The notes below the pieces were generated by a model, which searched no databases, was not told the origin of the DNA, and was given only the letters and a program-made list of their open reading frames with translations. Position numbers and translations under genes: made by a program. 60,100 nt of DNA, taken from Fidelibacterota bacterium SCGC AAA298-D23. GTDB taxonomy: Bacteria > Fidelibacterota > Marinisomatia > Marinisomatales > Marinisomataceae. The stretch covers positions 117,679-177,778 of the forward strand of contig AQSI01000003.1 of the NCBI GenBank assembly GCA_000402655.1, written 5' to 3'. This document shows positions 18,483-26,575 of the stretch, one piece after another; within the stretch, counting starts at the first letter, position 1, and each line of letters starts with the position of its first letter.

Positions 18483-19723
18483 TGAGAAATAGAATTCAAA
18501 TAGCGTTTGATTTAGGATCACATAGCATAAAAAGTGCAGCTGGAAGAATTTTACCTAATGGAAAAATTGAAGTTTTATCCATAGGTGAAATTCAAAGTAA
18601 AAGTATTGATTGTGGAGATATAGTTGATAAGGATTTATTACTTACTCACCTTGAAATTCTTGTAGAAAAAATGGAAAAAGATGCAAAAATCAATATTGAT
18701 GAAGATGCATGGGTATCAGTATCTGGGAGAGGAATTAAGTCAATTAATTCATCAACCAGAATTCGTTCTAGAGAAAATACAGATTTCGAAATAAATGAAG
18801 AAATAAAGCAAAAGCTTTTAAATCAATGCTCGGATGTACAGGTTTCAGCCGATAGATATGTTTTACATAATATTGAACAAGGATATTTTATTGGAAGTTC
18901 TCCATTAATTAGAAATCCAATTGGAATGGTCGGAAAATCTATAGATGCTAAATCTCATGTTATTCATGTAAGAAATTTTAATCTTACCCAATTAGATTAT
19001 TGTTTCAATGAAGATTTAGGAATTGAACCTTTTCCCGTTTTTGATGGTTATGCTGCCTCATCTTCTAATCTTACATATGATGAAAAAGAATTAGGTGTAA
19101 TTTTTGTTGATATTGGAGCTGACAAAACCAACTTATTGATTTTTAAGGATAATTATTTGATTCATTCTAAAGTTATACCATTAGGTTCAGGCTTGGTAAC
19201 CAATGATATGGCTGCATACCTTCAGACATCAATTAAAGAAGCTGAGAGAGTAAAAATAGAATATGTATCTGCATTTTCTGATTTTGCAGATGAATCAAAA
19301 GTGTTTGAGGTTGAAATTCCAAATGATGATTTAAAGAAAAATGTAAATGAAAAAGAAATTTCAAAAATAGTTGAATTAAGATTTGAAGATATAATTGATC
19401 AAATAGAAGTCCAAATGAGAAATATTGGTAAGTCAGTTACTGATTTTAAATCAGGTATTAAAATTTCTGGAGGTGGTTCTAAAATTCGAAATCTAGACTT
19501 ACTTTTTAAGAAACATTTTGTAGATGTTCCAGTAGATCTAATGAAAGTTCAAAATATAATTTATAAGAAGAATCTCGAGGATAAAAGAGAATTTATTACA
19601 CTTTTTGGACTTCTAGCTTGGCCTAAATTTAATGTTGAAGACAAATCATCATCATTAAAGATAAAAGATGTAAGCAGCATTAAAAAAAGCATATCAACAT
19701 TAATAAAAGGTATTTTTGAATAA
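18482..19723 (+). CDS. ftsA: Cell division protein FtsA
   Basis: FtsA is the actin-like membrane anchor of the FtsZ ring. The 413 residues show the phosphate-1 motif AFDLGSHSIKSAAG, the phosphate-2 region VDIGADKTNLLIF, and SGGGSKIRNLD. The final residues (IKKSISTLIKGIFE) form the amphipathic membrane-targeting helix expected for FtsA. It is the last gene of the cluster; ftsZ, which normally follows, is about 7 kb upstream. Confidence 0.95.
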   Translation: MRNRIQIAFDLGSHSIKSAAGRILPNGKIEVLSIGEIQSKSIDCGDIVDKDLLLTHLEILVEKMEKDAKINIDEDAWVSVSGRGIKSINSSTRIRSRENTDFEINEEIKQKLLNQCSDVQVSADRYVLHNIEQGYFIGSSPLIRNPIGMVGKSIDAKSHVIHVRNFNLTQLDYCFNEDLGIEPFPVFDGYAASSSNLTYDEKELGVIFVDIGADKTNLLIFKDNYLIHSKVIPLGSGLVTNDMAAYLQTSIKEAERVKIEYVSAFSDFADESKVFEVEIPNDDLKKNVNEKEISKIVELRFEDIIDQIEVQMRNIGKSVTDFKSGIKISGGGSKIRNLDLLFKKHFVDVPVDLMKVQNIIYKKNLEDKREFITLFGLLAWPKFNVEDKSSSLKIKDVSSIKKSISTLIKGIFE

Positions 19724-19745
19724 ATTTGGTTGGCTACCATAAAAG

Positions 19746-19785
19746 AAAGATAGCTCCTGATTTCCTCGAAATTGGGAGCATCTTT
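19746..19785 (+). terminator. Strong hairpin terminator after the dcw cluster
   Basis: AAAGAT (19746-19751) pairs with ATCTTT (19780-19785). Inside that, after one bulged A, GCTCCTGATTT pairs with AAATTGGGAGC (two wobble pairs) around a CCTCG loop. The A-tract on the left and T-rich right arm make it look like an intrinsic terminator, possibly bidirectional. It lies 23 bases after ftsA. A structured small RNA is an alternative that cannot be excluded. Confidence 0.65.
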
Positions 19786-19802
19786 TAACCTTTGCTATCT
19801 AT

Positions 19803-19828
19803 TTCTGTTCTATTAAATTCTGTTCTAT
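19803..19828 (+). repeat. 11-base direct repeat at the start of the next gene
   Basis: TTCTGTTCTAT occurs at 19803-19813 and again at 19818-19828, with a 15-base period. The second copy runs into the ATG at 19827. No Shine-Dalgarno sequence is visible here. It may be an operator or a leader element; function unknown. Confidence 0.5.
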
Positions 19829-20159
19829 GACAAACTTTTGGGAAGATCTAAAAAATAATATAACTGAGTGGAGTATTGTTGCATCTGAAAAAGCTGAGGA
19901 GTTTACTCATACAAGTAAATTAAGAATTGATGTACTTCAGCTTGAAAGAAAATTATCTAGCCAATATGTTAAATTAGGTTTATACGTATTTTCAAAAACT
20001 AAAGAAAAAAATGTTTTAAATTTTGTTGGTGATAAGAAATATCTTTCAATCGTAGATAGTATTGAAACTATAAAATTAAAAATTGCCAATGTTAAAAAAG
20101 AAATTAATCATGATTATGAATCAGTAGAAGAAGAGAAAAAAAATAATGAACAAAAATAA
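19827..20159 (+). CDS. Small conserved-looking helical protein, function unknown
   Basis: A 110-residue protein without a signal peptide or membrane helix. It begins NFWEDLKNNITEW and has a predicted long helix or coiled coil over about residues 15-60 (LRIDVLQLERKLSSQYVKLG) and a charged Glu/Lys tail. This is reminiscent of small coiled-coil proteins found next to envelope genes in several phyla, but I cannot name a family. It follows the terminator hairpin and 11-base repeats and overlaps the M23 peptidase gene by 14 bases, which suggests a shared role in the envelope. ZapA was considered; sequence and size do not convincingly match. Confidence 0.6.
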   Translation: MTNFWEDLKNNITEWSIVASEKAEEFTHTSKLRIDVLQLERKLSSQYVKLGLYVFSKTKEKNVLNFVGDKKYLSIVDSIETIKLKIANVKKEINHDYESVEEEKKNNEQK

Positions 20160-21036
20160 GTTTTCATTTCAATTCCTTTCATCTGATAGGCTTCACCAGA
20201 TAAATTTTTCTTTATCAAATTTTCTGATTTTTTTTGGAGTGTTCATTGCTGCATTGCTTGTGCTCAATTATTCTTTATCACTAAGATTTTCAGAAGATTA
20301 CTACAAGTTTAAGCTTGAGGAAACTGATCAAAAATATTCTGATGTTTCACAAGAATTACTTGATAGAATCACTCAACTTGAGAATGAATTAAAATTAATT
20401 GAAGAAAAAGATTCAGAATTAAGAACTTATGCTACTTTAGCTCCATTGAGTGATGATGTTAAAGCACAGGGCGTTGGCGGATCAGAAGTAGATTTGACTC
20501 TTAATACAGTTGATGATAGCTCTATAATGTTGCTAAAAGAAAAAGTAGATTCGCTTGCTTTTGCAGTTAATATTCAAAAAGATAGTTATAATACAATATT
20601 CAACAAAATTAAATCAAATGAAAAAATGTATAGACATATACCTTCCATATCGCCTGTTAAAGGCTATATAGGTTCAAAGTATGGATATAGAACAGACCCA
20701 ATTGATGGAAAAAGAAGAATGCATTCTGGCCTTGATTTTCCGGTTAATTTAAATACAGATGTAGTTGCAACTGGCGATGGAGTTGTAACAAAAGCTCAGT
20801 ATGATTCGGGGTGGGGTAGGTATATTAAAATTGACCACGGATATGGATATGAAACAGTCTATGCTCATCTTTGGAAAATTAATGTAAAAAAAGGACAGAA
20901 AGTTAAACGTGGTGATAAGATTGGAAAATCTGGTAATAGTGGACGAGCTGCTGGATTTCATTTACATTACGAAGTTCATAAGAACAATAAGACTGTTGAT
21001 CCATTAAACTATTTCTTTACAGGCTATATTGATTAA
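20146..21036 (+). CDS. Membrane-anchored M23 (LytM-type) peptidase with coiled coil
   Basis: This 296-residue protein has a membrane helix near residues 23-43, a coiled-coil segment near 50-90 and a C-terminal LytM domain (about 170-290). Zinc-binding motifs are intact: HSGLDFP and, further on, HLHYEVH. It may be an active peptidoglycan endopeptidase, or an activator like EnvC if anchored near amidases, though intact ligands favour activity. It overlaps the small helical-protein gene before it, and miaB follows with a one-base overlap. Position after ftsA suggests a role in division or shape, which is inference. Confidence 0.87.
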   Translation: MNKNKFSFQFLSSDRLHQINFSLSNFLIFFGVFIAALLVLNYSLSLRFSEDYYKFKLEETDQKYSDVSQELLDRITQLENELKLIEEKDSELRTYATLAPLSDDVKAQGVGGSEVDLTLNTVDDSSIMLLKEKVDSLAFAVNIQKDSYNTIFNKIKSNEKMYRHIPSISPVKGYIGSKYGYRTDPIDGKRRMHSGLDFPVNLNTDVVATGDGVVTKAQYDSGWGRYIKIDHGYGYETVYAHLWKINVKKGQKVKRGDKIGKSGNSGRAAGFHLHYEVHKNNKTVDPLNYFFTGYID

Positions 21037-22361
21037 TGAATTCTTCAATAATTAAAAAATTTGCTTTAGAAACCTACGGTTGTCAAATGAATGTAGCAGA
21101 TTCAGAACTTGTAGAAGGAATTTTAACAAATCTTGGTCTTGAAAAGACTGCTGATTATGATGAAGCAGATGCAATTTTTTTAAATACATGTGCTATCAGA
21201 GAAAATGCTGAAACTAAAGTTCATTCAAAGCTTGGTAATCTTCATAAAATAAAACTTAATAAGCCCCATTTAATTATTGGTGTTTTAGGTTGTATGGCTC
21301 AGAATTTAAAAGATGATTTGCTCAAAAATAAACCTTATGTAGACATTATTCTTGGCCCTGATTCATATAGAAAAATTCCTGATTTAATTAATAGGCATGT
21401 CAAGGATAATAAAAGTATTGTTGATACAAAACTTTCAAGGTACGAAGTTTATGAAAATCTATTTCCTAATAGAGGAGATACATTTAATGCATGGGTTTCA
21501 ATAATGCGAGGATGCGACAAATTTTGCTCATTTTGCATAGTCCCATTCACTAGAGGAAGAGAGCGAAGTAGAAGCGTTGATAGCATTATTGAAGAAGTTA
21601 AAAAGGCTGTTGATCAAGGATTTATAGAAATTACTCTTTTGGGGCAAAATGTAAATTCATATAATTTTGAAGGTAAATCTTTTTCAGATTTATTATTGGC
21701 AGTTTCTGATATTAATGGTGTAAAAAGAATTAGATATACATCTCCACATCCTCAAGATATAAATATTGAATTACTAGAGGTTATGGCTTCAAGAAAAAAT
21801 ATATGTAATTATGTTCATTTTCCTATGCAATCTGGATCAAATGAAGTGCTGAAAAGAATGAACAGAACTTATACTAGAGAACATTTTTACGATATGGCGA
21901 TGAAAATTAGAGAAATTATGCCAAACTGTGGTTTATCAACCGACATCATTGTGGGCTTTCCGGGCGAAACAGATGAACAGTTTCAAGAAACTTTAGATTT
22001 GATGGAAGCAATAAAATTTAATTCAGCATTTACCTTTAAGTATTCTCCAAGACCTTATACAAAAGCTGAACAATTTTCTGATCAAATATCTGAACAAATT
22101 AAAAAAATACGTTTAGATGAAATGTTAATCCTTCAGAGAAAACATACTTTGGAGCTAAATCAGAAAATGATTGGTACTTTTCAGCAAGTTTTAATTGAAA
22201 AAGAAAGCAAAAAATCAAACTTGCATTGGGCAGGTAGAACTGATTCTAATGAATGGGTGATAATTGAGAAAAATAATATTAATATTAAAGACATAGTACC
22301 AGTTGAAATATCCAACGCAACTGGAGTAATTTTGCATGGAAAAGAGGTTACAGGAGCATAA
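21036..22361 (+). CDS. miaB: tRNA-2-methylthio-N6-dimethylallyladenosine synthase
   Basis: MiaB is a radical-SAM methylthiotransferase that modifies A37 of tRNAs reading UNN codons. The 441 residues show the N-terminal UPF0004 cysteines (YGCQMN, NTCAIRE, GVLGCMAQ), the radical-SAM CDKFCSFC motif followed by TRGRERSR, and a C-terminal TRAM domain. The match to MiaB rather than MtaB or RimO rests on the YGCQMN and FCIVPFTRGRERSR stretches. It shares one base with each neighbour. Confidence 0.95.
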   Translation: MNSSIIKKFALETYGCQMNVADSELVEGILTNLGLEKTADYDEADAIFLNTCAIRENAETKVHSKLGNLHKIKLNKPHLIIGVLGCMAQNLKDDLLKNKPYVDIILGPDSYRKIPDLINRHVKDNKSIVDTKLSRYEVYENLFPNRGDTFNAWVSIMRGCDKFCSFCIVPFTRGRERSRSVDSIIEEVKKAVDQGFIEITLLGQNVNSYNFEGKSFSDLLLAVSDINGVKRIRYTSPHPQDINIELLEVMASRKNICNYVHFPMQSGSNEVLKRMNRTYTREHFYDMAMKIREIMPNCGLSTDIIVGFPGETDEQFQETLDLMEAIKFNSAFTFKYSPRPYTKAEQFSDQISEQIKKIRLDEMLILQRKHTLELNQKMIGTFQQVLIEKESKKSNLHWAGRTDSNEWVIIEKNNINIKDIVPVEISNATGVILHGKEVTGA

Positions 22362-22675
22362 TGTTTAGAGTTATAAGAGTTTTGTTTCTATTGACATTGT
22401 TAGCAGGGACTTTCCTGTTATTTGATAGAAATAGTGAAAGTATAACCATCTATTTTTTCAGAGACAATGGCTATGATATACCTGGGTACCTAGCTTTTAT
22501 TGGCTTTATAATGGTTGGTGTAATAATTGGCTATATTATTTCTCTTAAATCTGTTTTTTCTTACAGATCTGAAATTTCAAAGTTAGTCAAATCAAATAAA
22601 GAAATTACCGAAGAATTAGATAGTTTAAGAAATGTTGCTGTTGGCGAAGAATTCAGTTTTTCCGATAAGGAGTAA
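22361..22675 (+). CDS. LapA-like small inner-membrane protein (DUF1049)
   Basis: A 104-residue protein with two hydrophobic segments (about residues 4-22 and 42-62) flanking RNSESITIYFF, followed by a charged helical tail. This is the pattern of LapA/YciS proteins. In enterobacteria LapA works with the TPR protein LapB to assemble LPS and control LpxC. Here the next gene is also a TPR membrane protein, supporting the pairing. The evidence is topology and context more than sequence identity. Confidence 0.72.
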   Translation: MFRVIRVLFLLTLLAGTFLLFDRNSESITIYFFRDNGYDIPGYLAFIGFIMVGVIIGYIISLKSVFSYRSEISKLVKSNKEITEELDSLRNVAVGEEFSFSDKE

Positions 22676-22679
22676 TTCT

Positions 22680-23729
22680 TTGGACTTCACTGCCTTAAGC
22701 AATTTGCAAATTTTCATAATATTATTTGTTTTTTTAGCTTTGATCATATTCTTTTTAGTAAATAATAGATCAAAAAATTTACCAACAGATGCTGAGGCAT
22801 TTAATTATGCGCTGAAGGCTTTGGTAAGTGGAGATAAAGATAGAGCATATAATCTTTTGAGGGAAATTATTTCAAAGGATTCAAATAATATTGATGCTTT
22901 TTTATTATTAGGAGATATTGTTAGAGACAAAGATGTTAATCAGGCAATTAAAATTCATCAAAGCATAATTTTAAGACCTAAGATTTCAAAAAATAAAAAA
23001 ATTGAGGCACACACAGCATTGGCAAAAGATTTTTTACAAAGTGGTGATAAATCCAAAGCTGAAGATGAACTCAATATTATTTTAAAAATAGATTCATCAA
23101 ACAAATGGGCTTTATTAATGCTTAAAGAAATTGCAACCAAGAATGAAAATTGGAAAGAAGCTCTGACACATGAAAAAAAATTAATGAAAATTGACTTAGA
23201 TCATAAAAAAAATGATGAATCAATGCTTAACTACTACATTGCAATGGATTACAAGTCTAAGGATAAAATAAAAAATTACTTACATTATCTTGAAAAAAGT
23301 GCAGCTGCTGAAAACATTTATCCTGAATCTGCATTGGAGCTAGCTCAACATAATAAAGATAATGTGGAGACTGCAATTTCATATTATAAGCTTTATGCAA
23401 AGAACAAACCCTCTCAAAGAACTTTGGCTTATAATAAAATAGAGAATATTTTATTTGATAATAAACAATATGATGAAGTTGAAATTTTATATAAAGAATT
23501 GCTAGAAAAAAGCTTTGATGGTTTTGCTTTAAATAGATTAGTGGACATTCTTTTAGAAAAAAAAGAAGTCTCAGAAGCGCATGATTTAGTAGATAGATTT
23601 ATGAAAAGTAATTATTCATGTCATTCAATTAGGTTAAACAAATTAAAATTGGACTCAGAAAGTTTTGAAGTAAGAAAATCAATTTCTTCATTATGTAACG
23701 AAATGATCAAAGATGAAATTATCAAATAA
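22680..23729 (+). CDS. Membrane-anchored TPR protein, LapB-like
   Basis: I start this at the TTG at 22680 because AAGGAG lies 7 bases before it; an earlier in-frame ATG at 22632 would overlap lapA-like coding without a ribosome site. The 349-residue product has an N-terminal membrane helix (about residues 8-27) and a series of TPR-like helical pairs (for example ALVSGDKDRAYNLLREII and AKDFLQSGDKSKAEDELNII). LapB has the same order of anchor and TPRs plus a C-terminal rubredoxin-type metal site. No CxxC pairs are visible here, so full equivalence is doubtful. It overlaps the next gene by 17 bases. Confidence 0.7.
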   Translation: MDFTALSNLQIFIILFVFLALIIFFLVNNRSKNLPTDAEAFNYALKALVSGDKDRAYNLLREIISKDSNNIDAFLLLGDIVRDKDVNQAIKIHQSIILRPKISKNKKIEAHTALAKDFLQSGDKSKAEDELNIILKIDSSNKWALLMLKEIATKNENWKEALTHEKKLMKIDLDHKKNDESMLNYYIAMDYKSKDKIKNYLHYLEKSAAAENIYPESALELAQHNKDNVETAISYYKLYAKNKPSQRTLAYNKIENILFDNKQYDEVEILYKELLEKSFDGFALNRLVDILLEKKEVSEAHDLVDRFMKSNYSCHSIRLNKLKLDSESFEVRKSISSLCNEMIKDEIIK

Positions 23730-24350
23730 TATTTTTTTATTAATAATTTTATCTTCATTTACATTTACTCAACAAGCCAAAAATTTGGCTTTAGATTATG
23801 AAAAAGCTCTTAGGTTAACAAATGCAAATGAAGCACTTAAAATTTATGAAAGCATCATTAATACAAACGAAGATTCTGACTATGTATGGCTATCAAAGCT
23901 CAAAAAGGCTGAAATGTTGTATGCAAAAGGCTCATACATTACTTCTTCAAATCTTTTAAAAGAATTTAATTTAAATGCTCCTTTGCATCTTCAAAACCAA
24001 TCATCTAAAGATCTACTATTTAAATCTTTTGATGCTATTGGTGAGACAGATTCTCTTAAAGTCTATCAAAAATTATTATCTTCAAAAAAAACCAAAAAAA
24101 TAAATCGAAACCATCTTCTAAAAAAGTATGGTTTATTCAATTTGGTGCATTTTCAACGATTGAGAATGCTAAAATATTAAAAGATTCATTGAACGAAGAA
24201 AAAATAAATAATATTCAAATTGACCAAGTATTTAAAAATGGTGCAATGATATATTACGTAAGAAGCGGCCATTTAAATTCATATGAGAAAGCTTTTAATT
24301 TGAGTAAAAAACTAAAGAATAAGACCAAATTTACTATAAGTGGTTTTTAA
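23713..24350 (+). CDS. Exported repeat protein with C-terminal SPOR domain, frame broken
   Basis: The ATG frame (23713-24180) encodes a signal peptide (about residues 1-20, ending near TFTQQ) and helical TPR-like repeats, then ends early. In the -1 frame the sequence continues as KKVWFIQFGAFSTIENAKIL and on to a stop at 24348-24350. That segment is a SPOR domain, which binds denuded septal glycan. A combined product would be about 212 residues. The switch can occur at an A8 run (24084-24091), an A7 run (24094-24100) or an in-phase A AAA AAG at 24120-24126. A missing A in the assembly, a real mutation or -1 frameshifting all fit. It ends one base before the convergent OPT gene. Confidence 0.75.
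24084..24126 (+). other. A-rich -1 frameshift region in the SPOR gene
   Basis: Two heptamers are in the zero-frame phase needed for a -1 tandem slip: A AAA AAA at 24084-24090 and A AAA AAG at 24120-24126. The latter is the slippery sequence used in E. coli dnaX. Slipping at the second gives direct entry to GTA TGG, the start of the SPOR core. No clear downstream stem or upstream stimulatory ribosome site was found by eye. Confidence 0.55.
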
Positions 24351-26192
24351 CTATTTTTTTGCCACTAAGAATAATCTATGAAGTATAATTGTTATAATAG
24401 CAATTCCAACTAAGTCATTCACAGGAGACGGTAATGAAAGGTTTGGCCAATAGTTTTTATCAAAGAAAAGAGGAACTGCTATAAATATAGCCATTAATGC
24501 TTCTCCTGTTATTAGTCCTGAAGCTATTAACAGTCCATTATTTTTACCTTCTTCAGATGCGGTCTTACTTGCAAAATGATTTAACATTCCTCCAACGAAT
24601 ATTGGAAGAGTTAACTCAATAGGAAGATAAATTCCTATGGCTACTGCTAGAATTGGTACCCTGAAATCTGCTTTTCTGAATGCTTGATATTGATCAATCA
24701 TGATGATAACTATACCTAAAATTGCCCCAGCATAAATCATCCCCCATTCCAAATTACCTTGAAAAACTCCATTTGCAACATTAGTCATTAATACTGCTTG
24801 AGGAGCTGGTAAATCAGAACTACCAATACCATAGGCTTCATGAAGCAGTGTTAAAACTATTCCAAGCGTTAAGGCAGCACTTACTACACCAACTAGCTGC
24901 ATTAATTGTTGCTTCCATGGAGTTGCTCCAACAATGTTTCCTGTTTTTAGATCTTGCAGATTATCACCACCAATAGCAGCAGCACAACAAACCACAGCTC
25001 CAATTAATATTGCCGCAGCTGCTCCTTTTGAAGAGTCAATATCAAAGAAACTTATAATTAGTAGTGAACTAAATAAGATAGTTGCAATCGTAACTCCAGA
25101 AATTGGATTATTAGATGATCCAACAACTCCAGCCATATATGCTGCAACAGCTGAAAATAGAAAGCCAAAAATAAGCATCACAAATGATAAAATAACTGCA
25201 GAGCTCCAAGAACCAATTATTCCAAAATATGTTAAAGAGATTGGAACGAGCATCGCCAAAATAGCTATAAAAACATAGTTAATTGGTAAATCTCTTTCTT
25301 CCAAAGAAACATTATCTGAATTTTCCTGAAGCGTTTTTAAGCTTAATTGAATGCTTTCAATAAGTGGTTTAGCTAGCTGAATAACAGACCAAATTCCACC
25401 CACAACCATTGCACCAACTCCAAGATAACGTATTTTTGCATTCCAAATTATATTTGCACTTTCAAAATAATTTTCTCCTTCAAATCCGTAAAGATAAGAG
25501 TAAATTGGTATAGCAACAGCCCATGATATTAATCCACCGCTAAAAGCGAGAATACCAATATTTCTTCCAACAATGTAACCTACGCTAAATAAAGATGGAG
25601 AAAGACTTGCTCCCATTCCAAAAATTGCTCCCTTTATTGCAACTGCACCACCTAATGCACTTGACCAAACACTAAAAGCTAATTCTCCCAACTTCACAAA
25701 TCCTCCAACAAGAGCTGAAATACCAATGATTTTCAAGCTTTGTTGAGATTTCTTTGCATCAGTCTCATGACCAGTTTTTAGCACTGCTGCTGTTGCAACC
25801 CCCTCTGGGAAGCGAAGTCGTGCTTTTAAAATTAATGCTCTTCTCAATGGTACAGTAAATAATGCACCTAAAATTCCACCAACCATAGCAATTTTTGTTA
25901 CTTCCCAGTAGCTGATGGTATCCCAATAACCTATAAGTAAAAGAGCTGGTAATGTAAAAATAACTCCAGCAGCTAATGATTCACCAGCAGATGCTGCAGT
26001 TTGTACAATATTGTTTTCTAAAATGTTTGAATTTTTAAAAAGTCTAAGAATTCCCATTGACATAATAGCTGCAGGAATTGATGCTGAAATAGTCATACCA
26101 GCATATAAACCTAAATATACCATTGCAGATGAAAGAATTATCGATAAGAAAATACTTAAAAAAAAGGCTTTGAGAGTAATTTCATTTTTCAT
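24351..26192 (-). CDS. OPT-family oligopeptide / metal-chelate transporter
   Basis: This 613-residue, strongly hydrophobic protein has about 14 membrane segments. Features of the OPT superfamily include the N-terminal LGLYAGMTISASIPAAIMS, LRFPEGVATAAVLKTGHE, and NNPISGVTIATILFS. Family members import small peptides, or metal complexes in the yellow-stripe branch, with protons. The gene diverges from the His/Cys-rich small protein and TonB receptor with only 31 bases between starts. A link to metal uptake is therefore attractive but unproven. No ribosome site is obvious before the ATG. Confidence 0.87.
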   Translation of the reverse strand: MKNEITLKAFFLSIFLSIILSSAMVYLGLYAGMTISASIPAAIMSMGILRLFKNSNILENNIVQTAASAGESLAAGVIFTLPALLLIGYWDTISYWEVTKIAMVGGILGALFTVPLRRALILKARLRFPEGVATAAVLKTGHETDAKKSQQSLKIIGISALVGGFVKLGELAFSVWSSALGGAVAIKGAIFGMGASLSPSLFSVGYIVGRNIGILAFSGGLISWAVAIPIYSYLYGFEGENYFESANIIWNAKIRYLGVGAMVVGGIWSVIQLAKPLIESIQLSLKTLQENSDNVSLEERDLPINYVFIAILAMLVPISLTYFGIIGSWSSAVILSFVMLIFGFLFSAVAAYMAGVVGSSNNPISGVTIATILFSSLLIISFFDIDSSKGAAAAILIGAVVCCAAAIGGDNLQDLKTGNIVGATPWKQQLMQLVGVVSAALTLGIVLTLLHEAYGIGSSDLPAPQAVLMTNVANGVFQGNLEWGMIYAGAILGIVIIMIDQYQAFRKADFRVPILAVAIGIYLPIELTLPIFVGGMLNHFASKTASEEGKNNGLLIASGLITGEALMAIFIAVPLFFDKNYWPNLSLPSPVNDLVGIAIITIILHRLFLVAKK

Positions 26193-26223
26193 AATGTTAA
26201 CTTAACAATTTTTTAAAGTAAAA

Positions 26224-26508
26224 ATGAAAAAAACTATCATTGGAATAACACTATTTTCTTTTACCTTCCTTAGTTTACATGTACATATCCATGAAGATGA
26301 TCATTTAGAACATGCAGATCATGCTTCAGATTATAATACGGTTGAGGAAAATTGTGATTTTTGTCAATTTAATAGTGAACATTCATTTGCAGAGACGTCG
26401 ACAATTTCAGCAAAAATTGACTTTAAAAATATTGTTTACGAACTATATGTTTCCAAATACATATCGTTTAGTGTGTTTTGTTTCCTAAACAAATCCCCAC
26501 CACAATAA
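26224..26508 (+). CDS. Small exported His/Cys protein, companion of metal TonB receptor
   Basis: A 94-residue protein with a signal-like hydrophobic start (residues about 1-18), immediately followed by HVHIHEDDHLEH and, near residue 48, a CDFC pair. A second hydrophobic stretch precedes a terminal KSPPQ. Small proteins of this layout (His cluster, CxxC, terminal PP motif, DUF2946-like) are often found just upstream of TonB-dependent receptors for copper or zinc. I recall this pattern rather than having searched for it. A role in binding or sensing a metal in the periplasm is inferred. It is 67 bases before the receptor gene, with an inverted repeat between. Confidence 0.65.
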   Translation: MKKTIIGITLFSFTFLSLHVHIHEDDHLEHADHASDYNTVEENCDFCQFNSEHSFAETSTISAKIDFKNIVYELYVSKYISFSVFCFLNKSPPQ

Positions 26509-26523
26509 TCTTATTATTACAAG

Positions 26524-26546
26524 CCGATATCAATGTTTAATATCGG
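26524..26546 (+). promoter_or_regulatory. Inverted repeat between small His/Cys gene and TonB receptor
   Basis: CCGATAT (26524-26530) and ATATCGG (26540-26546) form a perfect 7-bp palindrome with 9 bases between. It lies 29 bases before the receptor ATG and 20 before AGGAG. It could be a repressor operator (Fur/Zur-like proteins bind AT-rich palindromes) or an RNA hairpin attenuating read-through. There is no adequate T-run for a terminator. Confidence 0.45.
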
Positions 26547-26575
26547 AGTTTTAACAAATCATTTTAGGAGAAAAA

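Noticed and set aside
19724..19826. 6S RNA gene between ftsA and the small helical protein gene
   Set aside because: The region is too short (about 100 bases) for the typical long bulged 6S hairpin, and the single stem looks more like a terminator.
22632..22679. Upstream start for the TPR protein
   Set aside because: No ribosome site precedes 22632, the extra residues are not signal-like, and AAGGAG is correctly placed for the TTG at 22680.
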